Shown here piece after piece: positions 25,641-35,055 of a DNA stretch of 64,000 nucleotides (its first letter is position 1; every line of letters starts with the position of its first letter). The stretch comes from Streptomyces sp. NRRL S-1022 (GTDB lineage: Bacteria > Actinomycetota > Actinomycetes > Streptomycetales > Streptomycetaceae). Under the pieces are notes generated by a model. The model searched no databases. It was not told where the DNA came from and saw only the letters and a list, made by a program, of their open reading frames with translations. The stretch covers positions 310,001 to 374,000 of the forward strand of contig NZ_JOIU01000009.1 of NCBI RefSeq assembly GCF_000720135.1, written 5' to 3'. Position numbers and translations under genes: made by a program.

Positions 25641-27053
25641 ATGCCACGTGGACGCCACCGCCATTCCCCGCCTCTGCACCGGCTGTTGCCCCCGTCGGCG
25701 ATCGCCGGCGTCTCCGTCGTCTGCGCGCTGGGTCCCTGGGTGTTCTCAGAGGCCACCGTGCTGCGCGCGCTGGCCGCGGCGGCCGCCGCGACGGCGGTCG
25801 CCGGCGCGGTCGTGATGCGCCGCTGGGACGCGCAGGCGGGCAAGCAGGTCGCCGAGCTCACGCGGGCGCGTGCCGGCGACGAGTGGCGGTTCGAGGAACG
25901 GGTCGCCGAACTGGAGACCGACCTGGAGGAGTCGCGCGAACTGCGCGCCAAGCTGGAGCAGCGGCTGCGCGCCAAGCGGGCCGAACTGGCCGGCCTGCGC
26001 AACGAGCACGCGGCCCTGCTGCGCCGGTACGCCACCGCGGAGACCGAGCGCGCCAGCGCGCTGGAGGGACGGCGGCTGCTGGAACTCGAAGCGGGGGCGC
26101 CCGAGCCCTCGTCGTCGCCCGCGCTGCCGCCCGCGCGCAGTTCCGAGCCGGAGACGGCCGGCGCCGGGGCCCCTGCGGGCTCGGCGGCTTCGACGGCCCC
26201 GGCTGCCTCGATGGTCTCGGAGGGCGAGCCGGCGGCGTACGCGGTGTTCTCACCCGAGGGCGCTCAGCTCTACCGGCAGGCCCTGACGGCCCTGGTCCGG
26301 TTCGGCCGGGAGACTCCGGGCGAGCCCGGGCCCGACGTCGAGCCCGAGCCGGAGCCCGAGCGCGTGGCCGGCGTCGACGCCGAGGCGGAGGGCGTCGAGG
26401 CGTCCGAGGCCGAGCCGGACGAGACGGAGCCGGACGAGGTGGAGCCGGACGAGGTGGAGCCGGACGGGGAACCGGACGGAGCGGAAGCCGGCGGTGACAC
26501 CGACGCCGAGGCCGGGGCCGCCGCGCCGGAGGCTCCCGCGGAGCACGCCTTCGAAGCCGGGGCCGAGGCCGGGGCCGGCGCCGTCGCCAAAGGAGAAGGT
26601 GCCCCGGAGGCCGTGACGGACAACGCGGACAACGCGGACAACGCGGACAACGCGGACGGCACGGATGGTGTGGACCACGCGGACGGCACGGACGCCTCCC
26701 GTCCGGTCGAGACCGCCACGCCCGCGGGGCAGCCGCCCGCCGGGCACTTCACGGTGCCGACCGCGGTGGCCGTCGTACCGGCGCCGCCCGCGCGGCGGCC
26801 GGTGGTCGAGGGCGGGTTCGACTTCTTCGGCACCCAGAAGGGCGCGCCGAAGGCCACGCTGGACTCCGTGCAGAACGAGGACCTCGCCGACGTCGTCGGA
26901 GCGGAGGCGCTCGCCGTGCACAAGGCCGAGGCCGAGGCCGGCTTCAAGCCCGCCGACGCGCGCTCCCGGGAGGTCGGCCAGATCATCGACCTGACGGCGC
27001 ACGACGAGACGGAACAGATCGACGTCCAGCGGCTGCGCAGCGCCGCTTCCTGA
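25641..27053 (+). CDS. Hypothetical membrane protein with coiled coil and acidic repeats
   Basis: Protein of 470 residues of unknown function. Two hydrophobic segments (about 20-58) are followed by a strong coiled coil (70-150, rich in E, R, L and A), then a long acidic Ala/Glu/Pro/Asp region and a conserved-looking C-terminal end (GGFDFFGTQKGAPKATLDSV... IIDLTAHDETEQID). Two internal tandem repeats, at 26412-26471 and 26619-26654, encode EPDEV and DNA units. ATG 25641 begins MPRGRHRHS. The layout suggests an anchored scaffold. It converges on the PH-domain pair. Confidence 0.8.
   Translation: MPRGRHRHSPPLHRLLPPSAIAGVSVVCALGPWVFSEATVLRALAAAAAATAVAGAVVMRRWDAQAGKQVAELTRARAGDEWRFEERVAELETDLEESRELRAKLEQRLRAKRAELAGLRNEHAALLRRYATAETERASALEGRRLLELEAGAPEPSSSPALPPARSSEPETAGAGAPAGSAASTAPAASMVSEGEPAAYAVFSPEGAQLYRQALTALVRFGRETPGEPGPDVEPEPEPERVAGVDAEAEGVEASEAEPDETEPDEVEPDEVEPDGEPDGAEAGGDTDAEAGAAAPEAPAEHAFEAGAEAGAGAVAKGEGAPEAVTDNADNADNADNADGTDGVDHADGTDASRPVETATPAGQPPAGHFTVPTAVAVVPAPPARRPVVEGGFDFFGTQKGAPKATLDSVQNEDLADVVGAEALAVHKAEAEAGFKPADARSREVGQIIDLTAHDETEQIDVQRLRSAAS
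26412..26471 (+). repeat. Four 15-bp tandem repeats (EPDEV)
   Basis: Units at 26412, 26427, 26442 and 26457 (GAGCCGGACGAGGTG consensus) encode EPDEV-like units in the acidic linker; the middle two are identical. Confidence 0.85.
26619..26654 (+). repeat. Four perfect 9-bp tandem repeats (DNA)
   Basis: GACAACGCG is repeated exactly four times, encoding Asp-Asn-Ala units, within the same hypothetical gene. Likely length-variable. Confidence 0.9.
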
Positions 27054-27070
27054 GCCACCGTCGGCCGTAC

Positions 27071-27113
27071 GCACCGGGCCCGGTCCCCCCCCGAGGGGGA
27101 CCGGGCCCGGTGC
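27071..27113. terminator. Bidirectional terminator
   Basis: An 18-bp perfect stem beginning GCACCGGGCCCGGTCCCC and its complement, with a seven-base loop, lies between the convergent gene ends at 27053 and 27132. Confidence 0.9.
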
Positions 27114-27131
27114 GTGAGGACGGCGGAGGGG

Positions 27132-28466
27132 CTAGCCGGTGGTCATCCAGCGGTCGGGGCGGGCGTCGCGGCGGCCCGTACGGGAGCGTTCCGCCTGCTC
27201 GTGGAGGAGGCGCGCGGCCTCCTGCGCGTCGCGCAGACGGGCCGTGACCGTCTTGCCTGCGCCCGTGTCGACGTGGACGTCGGCGAGCCCCCAGCGGCGC
27301 CTCCAGGGCCCCTGGGTGAGCCGTACGCTCTGCACCTTGGCGTGCGGGACCAGGGAGAGCCGGCGGCGCAGCAGACCGCTCCGGGCGGCGAACACCGCGC
27401 CGGTGACCGCGAGCCGGTGCCCGCGCCACCACACCGGCACGCACCACCGGGCCCGCCGCGGTACCCGCGACAGCTCCCGGGGCACCGTCACGCCGGGCAG
27501 CACGCGCGCGACGACGGATTCGGCGACCGCGCGCGGGGCGACCGGAATCAGCACCGAGTTCGCGGAGCCGGCCACGTCCAGTTCCACCCGCACCCAGCCG
27601 GGCCGCCGCCACAGCAGCGGCTCCACGATCCGCACCGTCTGCACCCGGCCGGGCGGCACCGTCTCGTGCGCCCGGTCGAGCAGCCCGCGGTCGATGCGCA
27701 GCCCGTCCGGGGACTCGCTCACCGTCCAGTCGAACTCGGTGACGAACCGGCCCGCGCTGCTCGCGCCGGCCGCGCCGAACAACGGCAGGGCGCTGGCGAG
27801 CACCGTCCACAGGTTGCCGGTGACCAGCCACAGCACGGTCGGTACGACGACCGCGGCGCACAGCGAGCCCCAGGTGGCGCCCGTCAGCAGAAGGGAGCGG
27901 ACCAGCGCGCGCGGTGGCACGTGCAGCAGCACCCGCGCCGGTGCCTCACCGACCTCCCGTGCCGTCTCGGGTGCGAAACCGGCCGCGCGCGCCAGCAGTT
28001 CCGCGCGCAGGGCACGGGCCTCCCGCTCGCCCAGGAAGGCCAGCTCGTCCTTGTCGTCGGTGCCGACGACGTCGATCCGCAGCTTCGCCACGCCCGCCAC
28101 GCGCGCGAGGAGCGGACGGGAGACGTCCACGGCCTGGATGCGCTCCAGGCGGATGTGCGCGGTGCGCCGGAACAGCAGTCCGGTCCGTATGCGCAGCTCG
28201 GTGCCGGTGACGGCGTAATGCGTGAACCACCAGGACAGGAAGCCGTAGAGACCGGCCGCCGGTACCAGCACCGCGACGCCCAGCAGCAGCATGGTGCCGG
28301 TCAGCCGCGTGAGCTGCTCCTGGGCGCCGCCAGGGTCGTGCACCGCCCAGCCGGCCAGCACGGTGAGCGGCGCCCAGGCACGGCGGAAGGGCGTGACCGG
28401 GTGCAGCCGGCGCTCGGTGACGGGCGGGGTCTCCGGTATGCCGCCGGCGCGGCCGGGGGACGTCAC
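27132..28466 (-). CDS. PH domain-containing membrane protein (YdbT-like)
   Basis: Protein of 444 residues with two bacterial PH (DUF304) repeats and possibly a third, each followed by or preceded by hydrophobic helices. Repeat signatures include [27 protein letters not shown] and [24 protein letters not shown]. It resembles B. subtilis YdbT. The start is GTG 28464-28466, overlapping the stop of the companion gene by four bases. YdbS/YdbT pairs are widespread and have been linked to antimicrobial-peptide resistance in firmicutes; the role in Streptomyces is unknown. Confidence 0.87.
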   Translation of the reverse strand: MTSPGRAGGIPETPPVTERRLHPVTPFRRAWAPLTVLAGWAVHDPGGAQEQLTRLTGTMLLLGVAVLVPAAGLYGFLSWWFTHYAVTGTELRIRTGLLFRRTAHIRLERIQAVDVSRPLLARVAGVAKLRIDVVGTDDKDELAFLGEREARALRAELLARAAGFAPETAREVGEAPARVLLHVPPRALVRSLLLTGATWGSLCAAVVVPTVLWLVTGNLWTVLASALPLFGAAGASSAGRFVTEFDWTVSESPDGLRIDRGLLDRAHETVPPGRVQTVRIVEPLLWRRPGWVRVELDVAGSANSVLIPVAPRAVAESVVARVLPGVTVPRELSRVPRRARWCVPVWWRGHRLAVTGAVFAARSGLLRRRLSLVPHAKVQSVRLTQGPWRRRWGLADVHVDTGAGKTVTARLRDAQEAARLLHEQAERSRTGRRDARPDRWMTTG

Positions 28467-28978
28467 AGGCCCGCCGATCGTGCCTCGCCCAGCTCGGTCA
28501 GCCGGTCGCGCAGGCGCTCCGCCTCGGCCGGGTCCAGGCCGGGGATGGTCGCGTCGGTCGCGGCGGCCGCGGTGTGCAGCTGCACGGTGGCCAGCCCGAA
28601 GCGCCGCTCCAGGGGCCCGGAGGTCACCTCCACCAGCTGCATCCGCCCGTACGGCACCACCGTCTCCTCACGCCACAGCACACCGCGGCTGATCAGCAGG
28701 TCGTCGGCGCGCTCGGCGTACCGCCAGGAGCGCCAGTTGCGGCCCAGCAGCCGCCAGCACCAGGCGGCGCACACCGGCGGCAGCAGCGCGCAGGCCGCCC
28801 ACGCGGGCCCCGCCAGGAGCCCGGGCAGCAGGCCCGCCGCGACCGTGAGCACCCCCGTCCACACCGCCAGCAGCAGCCGGCGCACGCGCAGCAGCCCGGG
28901 CTCCAGCGCGCGCCACACCGGCTGTTCCGCCGGCGCTCCGGTTCCGTCCCGGCTCTCCGTTCCGCTCCCCGTTTCCAT
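28463..28978 (-). CDS. PH domain-containing membrane protein (YdbS-like)
   Basis: Protein of 171 residues: two hydrophobic helices (about 33-75) and one PH (DUF304) domain with [41 protein letters not shown]. It is the small partner of the two-gene YdbS-YdbT set. ATG 28976-28978 is the start. It is divergent from nuoD2, whose ATG is only 32 bases away, so promoters must overlap in 28979-29009 or lie within the genes. Confidence 0.87.
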   Translation of the reverse strand: METGSGTESRDGTGAPAEQPVWRALEPGLLRVRRLLLAVWTGVLTVAAGLLPGLLAGPAWAACALLPPVCAAWCWRLLGRNWRSWRYAERADDLLISRGVLWREETVVPYGRMQLVEVTSGPLERRFGLATVQLHTAAAATDATIPGLDPAEAERLRDRLTELGEARSAGL

Positions 28979-29009
28979 GGGCCCAGCGTACGTAGGGGAA
29001 ACTGGGGCC

Positions 29010-30161
29010 ATGACTCCTACGACGGAGACCACGGTCGGTATCGGCGGCGCGGCGGAGAGCACCGACATGGTGCTCAACATCGGGCCACAGCACCCGTCCA
29101 CGCACGGCGTGCTGCGGCTCAGGCTCGTGCTGGACGGGGAGCGCATCGTGCACGCGGAGCCGGTCATCGGCTACATGCACCGCGGTGCGGAGAAGCTCTT
29201 CGAGGCGCGTGACTACCGGCAGATCATCGTGCTGGCCAACCGCCACGACTGGCTGTCGGCGTTCTCTAACGAGCTGGGCGTGGTCCTCGCCGTGGAGCGG
29301 ATGCTCGGCATGGAGGTCCCCGAGCGCGCGGTGTGGACGCGCACTCTGCTCGCCGAGCTGAACCGGGTGCTGAACCACCTGATGTTCCTCGGCTCGTACC
29401 CGCTGGAGCTGGGCGGGATCACTCCGGTGTTCTACGCCTTCCGGGAGCGCGAGGTGCTCCAGAACGTCATGGAGGAGGTCTCCGGCGGGCGCATGCACTA
29501 CATGTTCAACCGCGTCGGCGGCCTCAAGGAGGACCTGCCGGCCGGCTGGGCCGCCCGCGCGCGTGCGGCCGTCGCCGACGTGCGCTCCCGCATGGACGTC
29601 TTCGACGACCTGGTGCTCGGCAACGAGATCTTCCGGGGGCGCACGCGGGGCGTGGGCGCGCTCGCGCCCGAGGCGGTGCACGCCTACGGCGTGAGCGGGC
29701 CCATCGCGCGCGGTTCGGGCGTCGACTTCGACCTGCGCCGTGACGAGCCGTACCTGGCCTACGGCGACCTCCAGGACGTCCTGGAGGTGGCGACCCGGAG
29801 CGAGGGCGACTGCCTCGCCCGCTTCGAGGTGCTGCTGGCGCAGACCCACAACGCGCTGGACCTGGCCGACGCCTGCCTGGACCGGCTCGCCGGGCTGCCG
29901 CCCGGGCCGATCAACCAGCGGCTGCCGAAGGTGCTGAAGGCGCCCGAGGGGCACACGTACGCGTGGACCGAGAACCCGCTCGGGATCAACGGCTACTACC
30001 TGGTCAGCAAGGGTGAGAAGACCCCGTACCGGCTGAAGCTGCGGTCCGCCTCCTACAACAACATCCAGGCGCTGACCGAGCTGCTGCCGGGGACCCTGGT
30101 GGCGGACATGGTGGCGATCCTGGGGTCGATGTTCTTCGTGGTCGGCGACATCGACAAGTAG
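29010..30161 (+). CDS. nuoD2: Orphan NADH-quinone oxidoreductase subunit D paralogue
   Basis: Homologue of the 49-kDa subunit that lines the quinone site of complex I; 383 residues, full length. Conserved: [13 protein letters not shown] (quinone-site His32, aligning with His38 of Thermus Nqo4), MHRGAEK (Arg58), ELNRVLNHL and [10 protein letters not shown]. The quinone-binding tyrosine (Tyr87 in Thermus) aligns exactly with Trp81 in [14 protein letters not shown]. No other nuo gene is in the window. It converges on an NDUFAF7-like methyltransferase 23 bases downstream. It may be an alternative subunit or a diverged regulator. Confidence 0.9.
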   Translation: MTPTTETTVGIGGAAESTDMVLNIGPQHPSTHGVLRLRLVLDGERIVHAEPVIGYMHRGAEKLFEARDYRQIIVLANRHDWLSAFSNELGVVLAVERMLGMEVPERAVWTRTLLAELNRVLNHLMFLGSYPLELGGITPVFYAFREREVLQNVMEEVSGGRMHYMFNRVGGLKEDLPAGWAARARAAVADVRSRMDVFDDLVLGNEIFRGRTRGVGALAPEAVHAYGVSGPIARGSGVDFDLRRDEPYLAYGDLQDVLEVATRSEGDCLARFEVLLAQTHNALDLADACLDRLAGLPPGPINQRLPKVLKAPEGHTYAWTENPLGINGYYLVSKGEKTPYRLKLRSASYNNIQALTELLPGTLVADMVAILGSMFFVVGDIDK

Positions 30162-30184
30162 GCCGGCCGGCGGGGCCGTGCGGG

Positions 30185-31399
30185 CTACCGGCCCTCCGGC
30201 TCCTGCTCCAGGGGGTCCGGGACGCCGACCGGCTGGAGCAGCCAGCCGAAGTCGCCGAGGCCGCCCGGTGCCGTCAGCTCGGCGGCCTCGCCCGCACCCG
30301 CCAGCGCGCGCACATAGGCGGCGGGGTCCGTGGAGGCCAGCGCCAGCGGGGGGCGTGCGTCGGTGAGGTCGAGGGCGCGCAGAGCAGCGCGTTGCGTGAG
30401 GAGGCGCGCGGGGAGAAGCTCGCGAGCTGTTCCGCTGGTCCGGTGCGCCGTACTGCGGGGCTCCTGCGCCGCGTCGCGGGGCGTACGAGGTGTGGTGCGC
30501 GCCGGGGTGAGGGGCGCATCGGAGGAGGCATCGGCGGAGGTGCGCGCCGTACCGAAGGGCGTGCGCGCCGCGCCGGAGGGCGGGTACGTCGGACCGGGCG
30601 CCGCCGCGCACGCGTCCAGGGCGACATGGGCCGTGATGTCGCACGAACCGTCCGGCACCGGTGCCGTCTCACGGCCCTCCCGGAAACCGGTGAGCGTGCC
30701 GAACGGGGGGCGCGTATCCAGGGTGTGGGCGTAGTCCACGGCCACCGCCAGTCCCCGTGCCACCCGGTCCACGGCCGCCGCCCAGGCCCGGTCGCGGGGC
30801 AGCCCGATCTCCGCCCGCAGGCCCTCCTCGGCCGGCAGCGGCCACCAGCGGGCGAGCCAGTCGGCCGCCGCGCCCGTCACCGGCCCCCCGAGCCGTTCCG
30901 AGCCGTCCTCCGCCACGAGGACCAGCCGGGGCACTCCCGCGGAGTCCACCTCCACGACGTCCACGGGCACGTTGTCCAGCCACTCGTTGGCGAACAGCAG
31001 CCCGGTGACGGTGTCCGGGAGGTCGCTCCGCCAGGTGATCCGTCCGTCCAGCCCGGCCGGGCGGTCGGCGATCTCCACGGCGTACGTACGCACGCGTGCA
31101 GCCACGTCGGCCGGCAGCGCGGCGAGCACCCCGCCGGCCAGCTCGCCCCGCCCCGCGCCCATGTCTACGAAGTCCAGCACCGCGGGCCGGCCGAGGGCCG
31201 CGTCGACCCGGCACAGCAGCCGGGCCACGGCCCGCGCGAAGAGCGGGGAGGCGTGCACGGACGTACGGAAGTGGCCGGCCGGGCCCTCGGGGCGCCGGTA
31301 GAAGCCGCCGGGGCCGTACAGGGCCGCCTCGGCCGCGGCACGCCAGCCGCGCGGGCCGGGACGCGGGCGGGAGTCCTCCGCGGTCGTCTCATCCGTCAC
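30185..31399 (-). CDS. SAM-dependent methyltransferase, NDUFAF7/MidA family
   Basis: Protein of 404 residues of the Methyltransf_28 family. The N-terminus shows the family pattern [34 protein letters not shown]; the SAM-binding glycine motif is [13 protein letters not shown], and [19 protein letters not shown] is the characteristic NE-x-LD segment. Human NDUFAF7 dimethylates an arginine of NDUFS2, the NuoD homologue, and is needed for complex I assembly. Here the neighbour is a NuoD paralogue with that arginine. About 55 Ala/Thr/Arg/Pro-rich residues (roughly 268-325) are inserted before the C-terminal part. The start is ATG 31397-31399. Confidence 0.88.
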   Translation of the reverse strand: MTDETTAEDSRPRPGPRGWRAAAEAALYGPGGFYRRPEGPAGHFRTSVHASPLFARAVARLLCRVDAALGRPAVLDFVDMGAGRGELAGGVLAALPADVAARVRTYAVEIADRPAGLDGRITWRSDLPDTVTGLLFANEWLDNVPVDVVEVDSAGVPRLVLVAEDGSERLGGPVTGAAADWLARWWPLPAEEGLRAEIGLPRDRAWAAAVDRVARGLAVAVDYAHTLDTRPPFGTLTGFREGRETAPVPDGSCDITAHVALDACAAAPGPTYPPSGAARTPFGTARTSADASSDAPLTPARTTPRTPRDAAQEPRSTAHRTSGTARELLPARLLTQRAALRALDLTDARPPLALASTDPAAYVRALAGAGEAAELTAPGGLGDFGWLLQPVGVPDPLEQEPEGR

Positions 31400-31517
31400 C
31401 GCACCAGACTAGGCACACAGATGATCACGGCATCCACCTTGCGGAGTACGCGCGCCGGGTGCGGATCGGCCCTTCGGTTGACCCCTGCACGCATCGGGTT
31501 TCCCTACGCTGGGTTAC

Positions 31518-32723
31518 GTGCAGCGCCTCTACGACTTCCTCCGCCGCCACCCGACCTGGGTCGACTGCTTCTGGGCCGTCGCCCTGCTCGGCGTGTCCGC
31601 GGTGAGTGTGGTCAACCTCGACGGGGTGCCCGGTCACCACGGGACCATCGCCGAGGGGATGGCCGTGTCCGCCGTCCTGGGCGCCGTCGTGGCGCTGCGC
31701 CGCCGCTTCCCGGAGCCGATGCTGCTCGTCGCCCTCGTGGTCGGGCTGGCCCAGCTGGCCCTGGACGTCGAGACGACCGTCGCCGACTTCGCCATGCTGG
31801 TGATCACCTACACGGTCGCGGCGGTCGGCGCGCGCTGGGCCTCCCGGCTCGCCCTCGCCGTCAGCCTCTGCGCGGCGGCCGTGGCCCAGATCCGCTGGCC
31901 GGCCGAGCAGGCCAGTTTCGCCGGGCAGATCGCCATAGCCGTCTTCCAGACGGTGCCCTTCGCCCTCGCCTGGGTGCTGGGCGACTCGATGCGCACCCGG
32001 CGGGCCTACTTCGCCCAGCTGGAGGAGCGCGCGGCCCGTCTGGAGAAGGAGCGGGAGGCGCAGTCGAAGGTCGCGGTGGCCGCCGAGCGCGCCCGGATCG
32101 CGCGCGAGCTGCACGACGTCGTCGCGCACAACGTCTCGGTGATGGTCGTCCAGGCCGACGGCGCCGCCTACGTGATGGACGCCGCGCCCGACCAGGCGCG
32201 CAAGGCCCTGGAGACGATCTCCTCGACCGGTCGCCAGGCCCTGGCCGAGATGCGCCGCCTGCTGGGCGTGCTGCGCACCGGCGAGCACCAGGAGGGCGGG
32301 GAGTACGTCCCGCAGCCCGACGTCGACCAGATCGACGACCTCGTCGAGCAGTGCCGCAGCTCCGGCCTGCCGGTCGACTTCAAGGTGGAGGGCACCCCGC
32401 GCCCGCTGCCCAGCGGCGTGGAGCTGACCGCGTACCGGATCGTGCAGGAGGCGCTCACCAACACCCGCAAGCACGGCGGGCCCGACGCGGGCGCGAGCGT
32501 GCGCCTGGTCTACTTCGACGACGGTCTCGGCCTGCTGGTCGAGGACGACGGCAAGGGCGCCCCGCACGAGCTGTACGAGGAGGGCGGCGCCGACGGGCAG
32601 GGCCACGGCCTGATCGGCATGCGCGAGCGGGTCGGCATGGTCGGTGGCACCCTGGACGCCGGCCCGCGCCCGGGCGGAGGATTCCGCATCAGCGTCCTGC
32701 TGCCGCTCAAACCGGCGCACTGA
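31518..32723 (+). CDS. Sensor histidine kinase (NarL/DesK class)
   Basis: Membrane sensor kinase of 401 residues. Five or so hydrophobic segments in the first 155 residues form the input region without a large extracellular loop. The HisKA_3 motif ERARIARELHDVVAHNVSVMVVQADGA contains the phosphorylated histidine, followed by HATPase_c with TNTRKHGGPDA and GHGLIGMRERVGMVGG. GTG 31518 has TACGCT at 31505-31510 seven bases before it, suggesting a leaderless transcript. The response regulator follows 76 bases downstream. Confidence 0.92.
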   Translation: MQRLYDFLRRHPTWVDCFWAVALLGVSAVSVVNLDGVPGHHGTIAEGMAVSAVLGAVVALRRRFPEPMLLVALVVGLAQLALDVETTVADFAMLVITYTVAAVGARWASRLALAVSLCAAAVAQIRWPAEQASFAGQIAIAVFQTVPFALAWVLGDSMRTRRAYFAQLEERAARLEKEREAQSKVAVAAERARIARELHDVVAHNVSVMVVQADGAAYVMDAAPDQARKALETISSTGRQALAEMRRLLGVLRTGEHQEGGEYVPQPDVDQIDDLVEQCRSSGLPVDFKVEGTPRPLPSGVELTAYRIVQEALTNTRKHGGPDAGASVRLVYFDDGLGLLVEDDGKGAPHELYEEGGADGQGHGLIGMRERVGMVGGTLDAGPRPGGGFRISVLLPLKPAH

Positions 32724-32799
32724 CGCAGCGGCGCGCACCTTGTCGACACCTGTAACACCTGTGGCTGAAGCCACCCCACAGCATGACGAAAGAGGCCAG

Positions 32800-33471
32800 A
32801 TGACGATCCGCGTGATGCTCGTCGACGACCAGGTGCTGCTGCGCACCGGATTCCGGATGGTGCTCGCCGCGCAGCCGGACATGGAGGTCGTCGCGGAGGC
32901 GGGCGACGGCGTGGAGGCCCTCCAGGTGGTGCGGTCCACCTCCGTCGACGTCGTCCTGATGGACGTCCGGATGCCGAAGCTGGACGGCGTGGAGGCCACC
33001 CGGCGGATCTGCTCCGAGCCCGAGCCGCCGAAGGTGCTCATCCTGACCACGTTCGACCTGGACGAGTACGCCTTCTCCGGGCTGAAGGCGGGTGCCTCCG
33101 GCTTCATGCTCAAGGACGTGCCGCCCGGCGATCTCCTGGCCGCCATCCGTGCCGTGCACAGCGGTGACGCGGTCGTCGCGCCCTCCACCACCCGGCGCCT
33201 GCTGGACCGCTTCGCGCCGATGCTGCCCGCCGCCGGCAAGGAGCCCCGGCACAAGGAACTGGAACGGCTCACCGAGCGCGAGCGCGAGGTCATGATCCTG
33301 GTGGCGCAGGGCCTGTCCAACGGCGAGATCGCGGCCCGGCTGGTGCTGAGCGAGGCGACCGTGAAGACCCATGTGGGCCGCATCCTGACCAAGCTCGGTC
33401 TGCGCGACCGGGTACAGGTGGTCGTGCTGGCCTACGAGACGGGGCTGGTGCGGGCCGGCGGCCGCGGCTGA
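32800..33471 (+). CDS. LuxR/NarL-family response regulator
   Basis: Protein of 223 residues. The receiver domain has acidic residues VDD near residue 8 and the phosphoacceptor in DVVLMDVRMP; the C-terminal LuxR helix-turn-helix is LTEREREVMILVAQGLSNGEIAARLVLSEATVKTHVGRIL. ATG 32800 follows AAGAGG. It is the cognate partner of the kinase at 31518 by adjacency. Targets cannot be read from the window. Confidence 0.93.
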   Translation: MTIRVMLVDDQVLLRTGFRMVLAAQPDMEVVAEAGDGVEALQVVRSTSVDVVLMDVRMPKLDGVEATRRICSEPEPPKVLILTTFDLDEYAFSGLKAGASGFMLKDVPPGDLLAAIRAVHSGDAVVAPSTTRRLLDRFAPMLPAAGKEPRHKELERLTEREREVMILVAQGLSNGEIAARLVLSEATVKTHVGRILTKLGLRDRVQVVVLAYETGLVRAGGRG

Positions 33472-33537
33472 CGGCCGGTCCCGCGCGGGCTCCGGCGCGC
33501 CACGCCCGCGCGCGTACGGCACCCGGGCCGGGGCGCT

Positions 33538-34641
33538 TCAGCGCAGGACGCCCTCGATGAAGTCGCTGCCCAGCCGGGCCACCGCGGACAGGTCCAGCTG
33601 GTGCTGGACGTACCGGCCGCGCCGGCAGTCGGTGACCAGACCCGCCTTCTTCAGCACCGTCAGGTGCCGGGATATCTCGGGCGCCGACATGCCGTGCGCG
33701 TCGGCCAGTTCGCTCGTGGTGTGCGCGGCGCGCGCGAGGTGCCGGCACAGCCGCATCCGCACCGGGTGCGCCAGCGCCTCCATCCGGCGCGTCAGCTGCT
33801 CCACGGACGGGGCCTGCGGCCGGGGGACGCTCGCCGGGTAGGCGATGGAGGGCTGCCAGCCGTACCGGTGCAGCACCATCACGTGCGGCCAGCCGAGGCT
33901 GGTCGGCACCAGCACCAGGCCGCCGTCACCGGTGGCCGTGCGGCCCACCAGCAGCTTGTCGACCGTGACGAGCCCGGCCTCCTCGTCCAGCGAGACCGCC
34001 CCGGACAGGGACGCGAGGGCCTCGCCGAGGCCCTTGCGGCGCAGCAGTTCGGTCTTGTGCCGGGCGTCCGCGGCCAGCTGGGGCTGGACACGGGCCCAGG
34101 TGTCGGCGAAGAAGGCGTCGTCGCAGTCCAGCATCAGCTGCCGGAACCAGGCGCGCACGGCCGGCGGATCGGTCAGCAGACGGCGTGTGAACCGCTCCTG
34201 CACGGCCCCGCGCGCGGCGGCCAGCTCCAGGGAGCGCCGGCGCAGCTCCGGGTCGTCCAGCGGGCCGGGTTCCTGGACGTCGTAGCGCAGCTGGCAGGTG
34301 AACTCCAGGGCCGCGTTGACGAATTGTTCGTCCGTCAGCTTGTCCAGCTGGTCCAGCTCTTCGGCGAGCGTGGCCCCGGGGACCGCGCGTCCGCCCGGGA
34401 GGCCGGCGAACGGGGCGAAGACGTCCGAGAACGTCGTGCGCCACAGGAAGTCCGCCTCGCACAGCCGGTCGGCCAGGCAGGGGTCCAGCCGGGAGGAGAC
34501 GGCGGTCGCCCAGCCGCGCAGGTCGGGGTGGTGGCCGGGCTCGCTCAGCGCGTGCAACGCCATCCCCAGCTCCGCCAGCGGAGAAGGCACGACGCAGACC
34601 CGCTCCGGGGGCAGTCCGGTGATGTCGATGGTCACGCTCAT
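33538..34641 (-). CDS. ArsR-like winged-helix regulator with long N-terminal DUF5937 domain
   Basis: Protein of 367 residues. A large N-terminal domain of about 270 residues (DUF5937-like, unknown ligand) precedes a C-terminal ArsR winged helix: EALAHPVRMRLCRHLARAAHTTSELADAHGMSAPEISRHLTVLKKAGLVTDCRRGRYVQHQL. ArsR repressors normally release DNA on binding a ligand; the metal-binding cysteine pair of ArsR/SmtB is absent. ATG 34639-34641 is taken; ATG 34648-34650 is in frame. Two palindromes upstream (34678-34706, 34768-34787) are likely operators. Confidence 0.87.
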   Translation of the reverse strand: MSVTIDITGLPPERVCVVPSPLAELGMALHALSEPGHHPDLRGWATAVSSRLDPCLADRLCEADFLWRTTFSDVFAPFAGLPGGRAVPGATLAEELDQLDKLTDEQFVNAALEFTCQLRYDVQEPGPLDDPELRRRSLELAAARGAVQERFTRRLLTDPPAVRAWFRQLMLDCDDAFFADTWARVQPQLAADARHKTELLRRKGLGEALASLSGAVSLDEEAGLVTVDKLLVGRTATGDGGLVLVPTSLGWPHVMVLHRYGWQPSIAYPASVPRPQAPSVEQLTRRMEALAHPVRMRLCRHLARAAHTTSELADAHGMSAPEISRHLTVLKKAGLVTDCRRGRYVQHQLDLSAVARLGSDFIEGVLR

Positions 34642-34677
34642 GGCCTCCATCGTGCACCCGCCCACCGACAGTGCCCG

Positions 34678-34706
34678 CGTGGATTGACGGCAGCCGTCAA
34701 TCCACG
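34678..34706. promoter_or_regulatory. 29-bp perfect palindrome, probable ArsR-type operator
   Basis: Arms CGTGGATTGACGGC and its complement around one A (34692), 37 bases upstream of the regulator's ATG. TTGAC inside each arm could also serve as a -35 element on either strand, so regulator binding would block both directions. Confidence 0.65.
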
Positions 34707-34767
34707 GGACATCGGCGCGGGCCGGGGGGCAGGCTGAGGGCACCGGGGCAGCCGCGGAGCCCGATCG

Positions 34768-34787
34768 GTCACCGAGCGGTCGGTGAC
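34768..34787. promoter_or_regulatory. 20-bp palindrome upstream of the 69-aa gene
   Basis: GTCACCGA-GCGG-TCGGTGAC is a perfect inverted repeat with a four-base spacer, 39 bases before the ATG at 34827. It differs in sequence from the 34678 palindrome, so it probably binds another regulator. Confidence 0.55.
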
Positions 34788-34826
34788 GCCACGTGATCAC
34801 TCACCGTCCCGAGAAGGCGATCCGCC

Positions 34827-35036
34827 ATGAGCATCACCCAGCAGTACCTCCTCGACACCTACCGCGCCCGTCTGCACGGCGAGCCCGAACCGCCCGCGCC
34901 GGGCCGCCACGACCTCGGCCTCGCCCGCGAACTGCGCGACCACCGGCGCTTCCGCGCGGTCGTCGCCGGACGCCCGGCGCGCGGTCGGCTCAGGCGCACG
35001 CTGGCCCGCTGGCTGCGCCCCCGCGCGCTCGGTTAA
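34827..35036 (+). CDS. Small basic hypothetical protein (69 aa)
   Basis: No recognised domain. Sequence begins MSITQQYLLDTYRARLHGEP and ends in an arginine-rich stretch (RARGRLRRTLARWLRPR-like). GAGAAGG lies upstream of ATG 34827. It is divergent from the ArsR-like regulator with the two palindromes between them, which suggests it is the regulated gene. The stop is 20 bases from the convergent aldolase gene end. Codon use matches neighbours, supporting real coding. Confidence 0.65.
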   Translation: MSITQQYLLDTYRARLHGEPEPPAPGRHDLGLARELRDHRRFRAVVAGRPARGRLRRTLARWLRPRALG

Positions 35037-35055
35037 CCCCGCCACCCGCGCGCGG

